Shown: positions 11,791 to 22,223 of the stretch, in pieces
Numbering within the stretch: position 1 is the stretch's first letter
Layout of the letters: each line of letters starts with the position of its first letter
Assembly (NCBI GenBank): GCA_019722365.1
Contig: JADFUC010000232.1
Location: 248,001 to 312,000, forward strand
Length of the DNA stretch: 64,000 nt
Source: Lithospermum erythrorhizon
Lineage: Eukaryota > Streptophyta > Magnoliopsida > Boraginales > Boraginaceae
Direction: 5' to 3'
The notes under the pieces: model-generated
What the model was told of the DNA's origin: nothing
Database searches by the model: none
The model's input: the letters and a program-made list of their open reading frames with translations, nothing else
Made by a program: the position numbers and the translations under genes

Positions 11791-12950
11791 CGCCCTGAGG
11801 AACCAAGAAAATTCGGCTATTAGAATAATACAATACAGGAGGTTGAAAGATAAAGAAAAATTAGCTTTCACTATTAAAAGCTACAAACACACCTGCCCTA
11901 TGGTAACATCCCAATAGCGATACGACTTAGTGCTTGAAGGATTGGAAGAATGCAGAAAGCGATGTCGGAAACGATATTTGATGCCATGAGAGAAAAAAGT
12001 AGAAAGTGATTCTAAAATAGGGCAAGGGAGAAAAACAAAAGCTACTTGAGAGGTTTCCTCTACAAGGAAGAAGGCAACATGATAATTGTGAATAATAAAG
12101 TAAAGGGAATTATTAAAGACAACATAGCACATGAAGTTTTAACACGTGTCTCTTTGATTTTAGGCCATAAAGATGGTTCTGAAAGTGGTTGGTGAAAATT
12201 TTAACCCTTCAAATTCCACTACCATTTGAAAAAAATGGTTGGAATTTTGGAGATTAAAAGAGGCAATTGATATGGATTGGATTCACGTGCCCACAAATGA
12301 ATTTAATAGCTGATTTATAGAAGATCAATATTTTAAAACTAGAGACAGAAAGTCAAAAGGCAGAATCAGGAGGTCAAATGGGGCTTTAGGATGAAGTGAC
12401 AATTGTCCACATCCTAAGAGGCCTAGACTCCCAAGTGTTCCTATAAATGCTAAATCATGTATGCCTTCATTTGGAGGTAATCTTCATGGGAACTCTGTTA
12501 ATTGATAGCTTTTATACCCAAACTAACTTAGGCATCGGTGTTTTAGCGATGGACTTGAGTCATCTGGAGTGCCCCCGGGTTTCATCATGGAAGCATGGAG
12601 CAAGGAGGCCCGTCACGGTAATACTAGGACAGGAGTGAGGCATGTGCGACAAATACAGAATCACATAACCACTTGAGATCCTGTAACCACCTGGGATTGC
12701 ATCTACCATGTGTCCGGGGCCCAAAGAGCCGGTTTAGACCGGGGTTGGAAACCCACACCTCGAGATAAATCTCCGGACCTCAACCAGGAAGAAGTAAATG
12801 AGTCGAAGGCGTTAATTTCAGTGCCAACACCACAAGAAGACCTCGAAAAAAATAACATCAAATATCATAGAAACACACGTTCCTCTTTAAATACATCACT
12901 AACTTATATTTTTGGTGATCCTTTTCAAAATAACTTCTAAAACTCTTGTT
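11791..12950 (+). mobile_element. 3' non-coding region / probable LTR of gypsy element A
   Basis: No gene is visible. Around 12525-12600 the sequence AGGCATCGGTGTTTTAGCGA, then GACTTGAGTCATCTGGAGTG and CCCCCGGG, resembles a GC-rich segment typical of plant Tat-type LTRs. A possible TATA box (CCTATAAATGC) is at about 12439-12449. The 5' and 3' LTR ends could not be placed, so both limits are approximate. Confidence 0.4.
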
Positions 12951-15289
12951 TCAACTACTTTTAATCGCTGATCTTAACTTTCTTAATAGCATGGTGAAAT
13001 TTCTACTTCTCAGTGCCTCCCAGTCTCAAAGCCCCCCAAACCTTCATGACCTAAACCTCTTTTCACCCAAAGATAACTTTTGAGTGAAATTTGTGTGTAA
13101 ATGTATTGAATGATTTGATCCCTTGTATGGGTGCCCTTTATAAGACCCACGTGTTGCTCAAGCAATGATGGACTTTGATCTTAATTGTTGTTTATCACTT
13201 CTATTAAAGTTAATATTTGAGATTAATCTAAACATTTACTGTTCACTTATCCATGTCCTTAACTATTGTGGCAAGAAGCCCCCTTTGGATTTCAATCCGC
13301 TTAATAATAAGTTGGGATAACTATTTGCAATGTTTTCTTTCAAATATTAACAAGTTGTTAATGGTCTTCAGGATCAAATTTCATAACGCTTAATTTCGTT
13401 GTAAACCATATTTGTTGAAAGAGCTACTTCTTTGTCTATCTTTTACATCTAAGTTGTTGGGTGTGCAGATGCTGAGAATGTCATTGTTTGCGTTATTAAA
13501 CCAGATTAATAACACTTGAGGTTGATAGTATATAAGTCAATGAAAGAAATAAACGAGGAAATAAATAGTCTTGAACATAAAAGACACAAAGACTGTGGCA
13601 GTTCTGATTATTAAGTGCAACACTTGATCTGAGGCGACTTCTTTTAGTGAAGGATTTCACTATAATATGAAGAAATTAGAGAAGGGACTTATACAAGTAA
13701 TACTCGCGTATTACATTATTTTCTTCTAACTAGAACTAACTTTTGAGGCTGGGCCCCTGTCGATATCCACTACATCGACACTCTGTAATGTTCGACTTAC
13801 AATGATTAATAATATATAAAGCTCTCAAAAATTGTTATAACAATGAGTCATGCTTGATAAATGCATTTAGTTAGAGTTTGAAATTCTTAACACGTTGACC
13901 TACACACAAGAATATTTCTCTCCCAATCTCTTTTTTGCCTCTCAAGCGATTGTAGAATAAACAATATATATATGTGGTAGGCGGCTAGTGCCACAATGGT
14001 ATGTTATAATTATGACACATCAACTATATAAATATCTTCCATAATAAATACTTTCATGCAAATCTAAATCTTTATGTTTGGGAATACTCACATCATTATA
14101 TATATAGTCTTATTATTTGAGGAATAATCCAAGCAAAATTCGAATATACGCACGGGGTTAAACCAGTAACGAGCGTCGCTTCAACTATTTGACGGTCGTC
14201 CCAACACTTTGTCAATTCGGTTTTAGGCAACAACAAAAATAGCTAATCAGCGCTTAAGCAGCTCTGAAAAAGTAATGATAGAACATTATTATTGTAAGAG
14301 TTCATTTCTAATTAATAATAAAAGTTAATTTTTAATTTCTGCATTGTTGATCTCTTATTTTATTTTTCATGCATGCACCAAATTAGCGAAATAACTATAC
14401 CAAAAGATGTCATGTCAAATTGTCGCATTGATGTTCTTAAAGGTGTAGGGAAAGCATCGATCTACGTCGAAGGCGTTGCTTGTCCGGTTAAAGGAAGATG
14501 AAATTAAACATTTAAAGATAATTATCAATTTGATCCGGAACATATAATGTGAGACATGTATTGGTGATCATAATAATGATGACGACAACATTTAGTCCTT
14601 GTTATTATCTAAAAATATTGCATTATAACCGAGGAGACGGGCTATGTGAAGGTTAATGAGTTTCGATCATTTCGATTTTTAAATATTATTTTATCTTTAA
14701 TTTTTAGAAAAAATAATGCATAGACATCACATATTTTATTAAAATTTTATAAATACGTTATTTGATGTCTTAATTTAAAAATTTAATTTTTATTTATATA
14801 TATAATTCGATATGTGAGTAGTTCTGACTCCGCCCCTCATTATAACCTAGAATAGGCAGGAACGTTAAACTCGAATGGATAGACACTATATACTGCGCCA
14901 TTTAGCCTGGCAAATTTGATATTTTGATAAACATTTCTTATTACAAATAAATAAAGAAACAGCCGTGCTTCTCCGCTAATCAATACTTTGCTAGCTCCCC
15001 ATATCATGTCGTCATCAATAAACGAGCAATGAAATCGGATCAAGAACCTATAACCTTGATTATGGTGGAGGAGGTCGAAGGTAAGGTGTCAATTAACTCA
15101 CAAAAAAGTTGTAGTATTGGTAGTGCAATTATAAATAATATATATTTATATGAGTATTGACTTGGCCAATTGTTGGTTACGCTCCATAAAATGTTACGGA
15201 GTTTAGCTCAGCTAAACCCGGCTTACACGCAATAATATCAAAGGGCATATTTCCGCTAACTAAGAAATACACGCTAACTAGAAATATTC
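12951..15289. other. AT-rich intergenic DNA, nothing assignable
   Basis: No coding sequence, RNA gene or complete repeat could be supported. A GC-richer stretch at about 14145-14260 may be degenerate transposon DNA, but no termini were found. Confidence 0.4.
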
Positions 15290-15810
15290 CTTGATTCTGA
15301 ACAACCTCGACCCCAAAAATACTTACGTATCCCCAGATCCTTCATGTGAAAACCATGTTTGGAGAAATAAGATGATATATCATGGCCGGAAAGATGGCAA
15401 AATGTGCAGAAGGTTACCTTTGGAGCGAGTATCGAGGCCTCGAAGCAATAAGAAGATTAGAATCGTCATGGCCATGGTACGCCTCGTGATCCCGAGCAAC
15501 CTCTGGGTGGCTCTAGGTTGTTCCTCTTTATGATAGCATGATAGCCCGATCAAGTGCTTGGGAGAGGGTCCTGAGATAGCAACGAACATCGTAATGCCCC
15601 GAAACGTTCAACATAAATCCCACACAAGAAATCATGCAAACGACCATTATCACCTTGTTGGAATTTTTTGCTTAATCCATATGGAGAGAAACCACGCCTT
15701 GCGACATGATACAGGATCATATCTGGCAATTCATCCCATACAGTTGCGAAAGTTTGCAAAGTAATCTCCAATGGACATGTTGGCAGTTGCTTACATTGAG
15801 ACAAGCGATT
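15290..15810 (-). pseudogene. Possible gypsy gag fragment
   Basis: A minus-strand frame (15804-15550) includes LPTCPLEITLQTFATVWDEL and a LYHVARRGF segment. These loosely recall the helical region of retrotransposon Gag (the ...LRxYxxRFxxxxxxLP... and F..GLRP segments). A neighbouring frame covers 15589-15380. The base composition is higher in GC than the flanks, as in the other retroelement remnants here. The resemblance is weak and could be chance. Confidence 0.25.
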
Positions 15811-16720
15811 TCAATTGTTGCTTACAGTACGCTTTCTGACATCAAGCGGCGTTGTAGTGATACGATCCACAGCGGATGAGCCTCCTCAAAATGCGGTATA
15901 GTCTTCTACACGAGGGGGCAGTCAGTGTGTTCAAGATCCATTAACAAGCATGACTTGAACACATTACTTGTCGGCAATCAGTGCAGTGACGAGTTTATCA
16001 ACCGACCACGTCAATAAGAGCAAATTTTCTCTGACGATGATGACAACATAAGAATTTGGACCAATCGTCATAGTTGTTCGGTAAAACAACGATTACTAAT
16101 AACATCAACTACCCGGATTATCATTAAAACTTAAATAAAACGGAAAGTTGTGATCAATTTTCGGAGGAGTGGGGTTCACCGGGCGATTGAGGTAGATTTA
16201 CTACACCACCGACACAAATCGACAACGAGGGAGGGGTGGTTTTGATCATGGTGGAGGGTAGAGTTTGAAAGTACAAGAGAAAAGGTAGAGGATTTTGTCC
16301 CTAGTTATAGCTCTGATTCATTATAAATAATAAGCTTTCAACTGATATTATTGATATCTCAAAAAATATATAATGTTTATACCATAAAACCTACGAACTA
16401 ACAATAATATACACATAGAACATATACGTAATATAGTTTGTCCAGCATATTTCTCTTTTATGGTGGGCTAACTAGTACTCCACTAGTATGATCTTTATAA
16501 TTTGTGAAACTAGTTAATGATGTAATTCTAAAATCAAAGACTTAGTTCACATCAAGTAATGAAGTGAACAGGTCATGTAAAATGTCACGGATTGATCATT
16601 GAAGTTTGTGAATCATATATATGCAAGCATGCATCCAAAATCTCCAGTTCATCTATAACCCACTTCTAGACTCTGATCATTTTGGCTGTAGATCACCAAC
16701 AATCTTTCACGGGTTGCTTC
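15811..16720. other. Intergenic DNA upstream of the HyPRP gene
   Basis: The left half is moderately GC-rich and looks like decayed transposon DNA without recognisable domains. The right half (from about 16320) is AT-rich and would hold the upstream promoter of the gene at 16830. No specific regulatory element beyond the TATA box is claimed. Confidence 0.35.
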
Positions 16721-16731
16721 TAAAATTCACC

Positions 16732-16738
16732 TATAAAT
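16732..16738 (+). promoter_or_regulatory. TATA box of the HyPRP gene
   Basis: TATAAAT lies 92 bp upstream of the ATG at 16830, within the usual TATA-to-start distance for a plant gene with a short 5' UTR. Confidence 0.5.
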
Positions 16739-16829
16739 TGTTCAACCAAAATTCCATAACCAAATCAATATAGTAATCCGTACTAGGAACAATAATATAT
16801 AGCTATCTATAAGAAACTAAGAGCCTATT

Positions 16830-17804
16830 ATGAGTTCTAAGGTTTCAGCAATTTTCTTGATTTGCATGTTTATTACTATCCCACCAGCAGCACATGCATG
16901 TGGAAATTGCCCGGGTTATGGACGCCCTAAGCCACCATCAAACCTCCCCCACCCCCATCCACCTATCGGTTTTCCGCCTATAACCCGTCCATCTCCTGGT
17001 GGTGGGGGTGGGTTAGAGATGAAGGTGGAGAAGAGGAGGTGGAAGTGGAGGTGGAGGAGGAGGCGGAGGAGGAGGTGGAGGAGGAGGAGGAGGAGGGGGT
17101 GTTTTGCCTCCTATTATAAACCCTCCTGGAATCTTGCCACCAATCATAGGAGCTCCTGGGGGCAGGGGTGGAGGAGGGGGGCTCTTGCCTCCAATTATTA
17201 ATCCACCAGGAATAATCCCATCACCACCTTCTTCTGGTGGAGGAGTAGGAGGAGGACATGGCGGCAAAGGCGGTGGTAGAGGAGGTGGAAGATGTCATGG
17301 TGGTTGTGAACCAGGTAGTAGTAGAATAACTAAGCGAGGCGTACCGGAGCAGTCGTCCTTAATTTTAAAAATAAAATCTATTATTAAAAAAAATAAAATT
17401 TTACTTTTCATTTCTTAAAAGTATTCCATCCGCCCACATTCGTATATTTTTTCATTTTTGTATGATATCAGTTCCTTCGTCACCTCTAACTAAAATTTCT
17501 GGTTACGCCATTTCCAGGTATTACTCCACCGGCTGCAGCAACTTGTCCAATAAATGCATTAAAATTAGGACTATGTTTGGATGTACTTGGAGGACTAGTG
17601 CATGTTGGAATTGGAAATCCAGCTGAGAATGTATGTTGCCCTGTGTTGCAAGGATTGCTTGAGCTTGAAGCTGCTTTGTGTCTATGCACTACCATAAGAT
17701 TGAAACTTCTCAATCTCAATATATTCATTCCCCTTGCACTCTCAGTATTAGCTACTTGTGGGTTGACCCCTCCACCTGGTTTTGTATGTCCTCCTCTTGT
17801 TTGA
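16830..17804 (+). CDS. Hybrid proline/glycine-rich 8-cysteine protein (HyPRP), frameshifted
   Basis: The first ~24 residues (MSSKVSAIFLICMFI...HA) form a secretory signal peptide. A Pro-rich segment follows, then a Gly-rich repeat with two copies of LPPIINPPGI. The C-terminal 8-cysteine domain (AAI/lipid-transfer superfamily) has all eight cysteines in the order C, C, CC, CLC, C, C, ending FVCPPLV. Exon 1 is 16830-17314 and exon 2 is 17518-17804. The intron (203 bp) has the donor CCAG|GTAGTA and acceptor TTTCCAG|GT, joined in phase as CEPGITPPAAATC. The signal peptide and the LPPIINPP part are in different frames. The switch must occur between about 17022 and 17050 in the GGA/GGT-rich tract, because the second frame has stops at 17014 and 17020. 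Such proteins are cell-wall or membrane associated. Function is unproven, and this copy may be a pseudogene or carry a sequence error. Confidence 0.8.
17418..17500 (+). repeat. MITE-like end inside the HyPRP intron
   Basis: GTATTCCATCCGCCCACATT is the start of a Stowaway-type terminal repeat (consensus-like CTCCCTCCGTCCC...). The partner end was not found in the 203-bp intron, so only a fragment is present. Confidence 0.4.
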
Positions 17805-18134
17805 ACATTGTACTACTTCATTTTTCTCAACTTGAGAATTTCAACTTTATTAATGGGCAAAATAATCAGAAAGTTGCATAGTGCTCCTGAATATTGTGTT
17901 AAGCAAAATTTGCTCATTGACATAGTTCTTATGCCCAAAATAATTAAAAGGATGTTAAAATTATTTGCCAACCGATCACAAATTTTATTCTACAATAGAA
18001 CATCCTAAAATCCATAATAAACATGGATTTTTTTAATAAATATTTGCAATTTTGATTCTCTAAAAACATTATACTCTATAGAGACTTGCTGAAACCACAA
18101 AAGAGAAATTTGGTGGATCCACTAGAAAACAAAA

Positions 18135-20497
18135 TTATTCGCCTTCAATGAGTGAGCAATAGCTTCTAATTCTTTCACCTTCACTACTCTCTGCCGCTGC
18201 TGCAGATTTGTTGTATTCTTCCAGCTCTTTCTTGTATGCTTCCATTGCCACTGCAGCTTTGGCATTCCATTTTTGTTTCTCTTCTTCACTCAACTCCTAT
18301 ACGATGCATCACTTATTAAAACATTAGCCAAGATAATTTTTATATTGCTCGTGTAACTTCCTAGATTCGTAACACAGCACTAAATCAATGAAATGCCATG
18401 ATAATTTACCTTCCATTTCACAGAAATGAGAGCATTCACTGTGGAGTTATTAATCTCAGGGCGCTCATCACATACATTCTTCCTTTCCTCTTTGCTGAAG
18501 AGGATGAATGAAGATGCAGGTCTCTTTGGCTTGTTAGGGTCATCATTCTTCTTTTCCTTTTTCGCCTTCTTCGTATTCTCCTTCGTTTTCTACATCAAGA
18601 AAAACAAAATGCCAATTCAAATTAAGCAACAAAATATATTGGTCCACTTTAAACAAACTTTCTCGTGTTAATCGGCACTAATAATTTTGATTTGAATCGA
18701 AACTATCATGTTAATAGTAAAATACATTGATTAAGATCGAGTTCTAATAGTCAACCTTGATTAAGATTTCTGTTTTTTCTTTCTTTGTCAGCAATTGCAT
18801 AGCTTCCAGCTTTTGAAGCTTCATCAATTGCTCCTCTTCCTTTTTCAGATTAGCTTCTTCTTCTTCCTTTTTCTGCTTATATACTTTCATGTCTTCCACA
18901 TATTGTTCCTTATTCTTCATTGCAATCTCTTCGTAAGGCGCCTTTTGTTCCTCTGTCATATTCCTCCACTCTTCTCCAGCAATCTTAGCAAACTCCTTAA
19001 CATTATTGCACTCAGAAAATAGTGAAGCTCTCCTCTCATTGGAGAACACAAAGAATGCTGACATGGGGTGCTTTGGTTTGGACTCATCCTTTATTTTCCT
19101 GTGAAATAAGGCACAAAAATATGTTAAAATTTGGATCTTTAGCTGCAAAAAAGTAAATTGACTTGAAAAGTGACTTAGCCCGTGCTATATTCCAATTATA
19201 CTAAGAATCAACAAAATCTTTGATACTAGTAATTTGAGGCGAATTACGATTCTAACTTAACGAATCGACTCAAATTACAAACCGGACAAGTTTCTATCCC
19301 AGTGTAACGAACCACGTAATGACTCGATAACAACTGTAAAGGTGAGGTTTAAATTATTCATTAAAAAATATATACGATGTACTTCTAATAAACAATTAAC
19401 TAAATAAGAATTGATAAAATTTTGATATTAAAAAAGAGGATTTACTTTGATTTCTTGATTGCTTTTTCAGTTTCCTGAACAAATTGAGTATATTGCTGAA
19501 GCAATTCCATTGCAGTTTTTTGTTTCTGCTCATCTTCCAACAGCTTCATAGCTTCATGCTCACGTTTTTCATTACCAACAATCTTCAAATAGGCTTCTTT
19601 CTCAGCTTGGTATTTTTGTTCATAAGGCTTCTTCTCTTCTGCACTTATAGTCTTCCATTTTGCTCCAAGAAGAGTTGAGACTTCCTTGAAATCAGCCTCA
19701 GGATTCGACTTCTTTACCTGAAAGGATCCGATTTTTTATAATGATAAAAATTAACAAACTTTGCGCTTTGAATTGCCACAAATACTACGATTTGAATCCA
19801 ACGAATGTTAAAGGTCAATATGGAAAAACGAAACGACAATTAAGTCAAATTGTTGGGAGTATTAAGTTAATTAGCTCCATTAACAAGAATGCTTTAATGG
19901 GTACCTCAGTCCATTGATCTTTGCACCATAAAACATAAGCTGGAGATGGTTTCTTCACTGAGTGATTTCCCTTCTTCTTCTCTTTCTCTTTCACAGATTG
20001 CAGACTAGGAATTGTCTAAATACAAATGAATCAATTAGCAAATTACCATAAAATTACCCAAAAAATAAAATCCAACTCTATAATAAAATGAAGGATCTTA
20101 CCAAAATTGGTTTGAATTCCTTTGCTTTCTGCAATTTCTTGAGTTCCAAATCTTTCTCCTTGAGCATTTCCTCAGTCTGCTCTTTTTCTATAGTCATTTT
20201 CTGAAGCTTTTCTTGCAACGCTAACAACTCTTTCTCCATAGCATCATCATGGCTTTGTTTCGCTTTTACGCCTTTTTTAGTTACCTTCTTTGCTTTGTTC
20301 TTAGAAAGGCTCTCATGGTTTTCCTTCTCGACGGAGTCCTCGGGCGGTGGCATAACCGGGGAGGACTCAGGGATGGATCCAGCAAGAATATTGGCTTCGT
20401 CGGTCGATGAATCTTTCGGCTTTAAGGCCTTTCTCGATCTCGCTTTTTTTGTGGGAATTGGGTTAGATACTATAGGAGCTTGAGCAATTGTGAACAT
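18135..20497 (-). CDS. Three-HMG-box chromatin protein (3xHMG-box type)
   Basis: Six exons (20497-20102, 20015-19905, 19717-19446, 19098-18756, 18589-18410, 18296-18135), all with GT-AG introns and consistent phases, give 487 aa. The N-terminal ~130 residues are Ser/Lys-rich and contain a predicted coiled coil (ELLALQEKLQKMTIEKEQTE). Three HMG boxes follow: box 1 at ~149-215 (KKPSPAYVLWCKDQW), box 2 at ~264-335 (KPKHPMSAFFVFSNERR), and box 3 at ~391-464 (KPKRPASSFILFSKEER). Box 1 spans exons 2-3, box 2 lies in exon 4 and box 3 spans exons 5-6. This is the layout of Arabidopsis 3xHMG-box1/2 (about 450 aa), which bind DNA and associate with condensed mitotic and meiotic chromosomes. The promoter has MSA-like motifs that fit mitotic expression. 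The tail after box 3 is short and acidic/Ser-rich. Confidence 0.92.
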
Positions 20498-20564
20498 GGT
20501 GATTTAGTGTATGATTTGTATGAAGGTAATGGAATGAGTAAACTATAGGTGGCTAGGGGGATTA

Positions 20565-20572
20565 TATTTATA
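20565..20572 (-). promoter_or_regulatory. TATA box of the 3xHMG gene
   Basis: On the minus strand it reads TATAAATA, about 68 bp upstream of the ATG at 20497. It lies directly downstream of the MSA-like motif. Confidence 0.55.
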
Positions 20573-20597
20573 GTGTCCAAAGAGGAAGGAGAGGGAG

Positions 20598-20608
20598 CCC
20601 AACGGTAA
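20598..20608 (+). promoter_or_regulatory. MSA-like element (AACGG core)
   Basis: CCCAACGGTAA matches the mitosis-specific activator consensus YCYAACGGYYA at all but one position. It lies about 100 bp upstream of the ATG and 26 bp upstream of the TATA box of the 3xHMG gene. MSA elements are bound by three-repeat MYB factors and drive G2/M transcription in plants. Their orientation is usually flexible. Confidence 0.6.
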
Positions 20609-20650
20609 AATTTCAAATTCAAATGTAATGAAGTGAGATAAATATTTGTA

Positions 20651-20655
20651 CCGTT
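20651..20655 (-). promoter_or_regulatory. Second AACGG core
   Basis: CCGTT on the plus strand (AACGG on the minus strand) lies about 45 bp upstream of the MSA-like motif. Its flanks match the full MSA consensus poorly, so it counts only as a supporting core. Confidence 0.35.
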
Positions 20656-20659
20656 GATT

Positions 20660-22223
20660 AATCATTCACAAATATTTTTAGTTTCTTTTTATTTTGATAT
20701 CTTACCATCTTTGTCAAATGATTAATATTGTATCCGATTTAGAATAATTGATCATTTGATTCAACCTCAAACCTATTTAAACGTAATGAATAACAGCGGG
20801 CTCGAGAGATTAAAACTACTCTATTAATGGATTGAAAATTTGGAAGATAAGGGCACACATTTTGATAGCGGCCCTAGAGGTTCACATAATGGGATCTGCG
20901 CTTTGAGGAGAAGTTAATTCTTGAGGATGCTTCCGATTGATGTAGATTAGATGCGTTCGTTTAGCAAGCAATGAGTTACATTTGTTTATGAGGAAATTCG
21001 AACCCCATACGTAAAGAGCTTGATTAACGTCTTGCTGTCTAGTTAACTTTGCAATTAATTTATCTTACGAGAACCAAAGAGAGTTCATTTTATCATTTCA
21101 AGGAGGGGAAACTTCTCAATCAATGACGACCAAAATAATAGGAAAAAAATCAATGAAGTTAATGAGTAAGATCATATCTGTTCTCTTTAATTCTCTCAAA
21201 TTATATTAGAAAGTAAAAGAGTAATAATATATTACTAAAATTGTCACCGTTCAAATCAATGGTTGTGACTAAGATTTGAATGGTTAATATTGAAATATGA
21301 GAAATTTTAAGGGAAATATTTAGATGAAGTCAATATTTCATCAGCTATTAAGAATCATTGACGGAAACGTCGAATATTTTAGTGGTTAGGAAGCGCTTAG
21401 GTATTTTAGAAGTGTTAGATTACATTCTCAAGGAGGTGGGTGGGTTTTTTTTTTAAAAAAAGAAAAGAATCACATTTAGACATTTACGACCATCAATATT
21501 TCAAGACGGTTGGAGTGGGAAGTATTTAGATGAAGTCATTTTTAATTAACAAAACTAGAATCCAAATAAATATATAAATAAAAACTAGAATCAAAATACT
21601 TTTGCTATTAACTATTAAGAATTACATTTATCTGATGCATTCCCATATTGATTGTCATATTTAACCTTGGAAAGAAAATATTGTTATCATGATCACATAA
21701 CTTTACCTCATCAGCTCATGTAGTCAGTCAGTCATGTGCAATATATGAAAATTCAGTAAATATATGGAGTATATATCACCCTCTTTTTTCCAGTTATATT
21801 TATCCTAAAGTTGCTAGTGATCTTCCGAGGTATTGATTTCATCAACAAACTTGAACCAAAAGTGCCCCCCTAAATTACCCTCTTTGAGTCATCTTAAAGA
21901 TGTTGATCCACTTTCACCAACAACTAAAGGTGATTATGATACGCAAGGAATTTTTTAAGCACCTAAATCGGTCGCAAGGAACACATCATCTAAAGACAAC
22001 ATGTTTAAAATGCAGCTATGCTTTCCAAAGTAATCGAGGTCTCTTAAAATTCAATAGTAAATGAAGCTTGCTTAAAATTCGATAGTAAATCTCGAATATC
22101 CAGAATTGAAGCTTGCTTAAATAGGCTAACCAATTACCAAAGATCAGCTAGACAGAACAACGTCTTCACCAGCCTATTGAAGGCAGATAACTCTTCAAGA
22201 ATACAAGAAATAGTTAATTAACA
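20660..22223. other. Intergenic DNA between the 3xHMG and jagunal-like genes
   Basis: AT-rich with no coding sequence. Around 20955-21050 a stretch with AAATTCGAACCCC could be the inverted box-B end of a SINE, but no box A or tail could be paired with it. The part nearest 22223 holds the 3' UTR of the jagunal-like gene. Confidence 0.35.

Noticed and set aside
15290..15533. 80-aa plus-strand frame
   Set aside because: It overlaps the minus-strand gag-like fragment, with no recognisable domain of its own.
17013..17267. Pro-rich minus-strand frame opposite the HyPRP glycine repeat
   Set aside because: It is the complement of a GGA/GGT repeat and has no start context; a shadow of the real gene.
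20955..21050. Inverted SINE-like end (AAATTCGAACCCC)
   Set aside because: A single short motif, insufficient to define an element.
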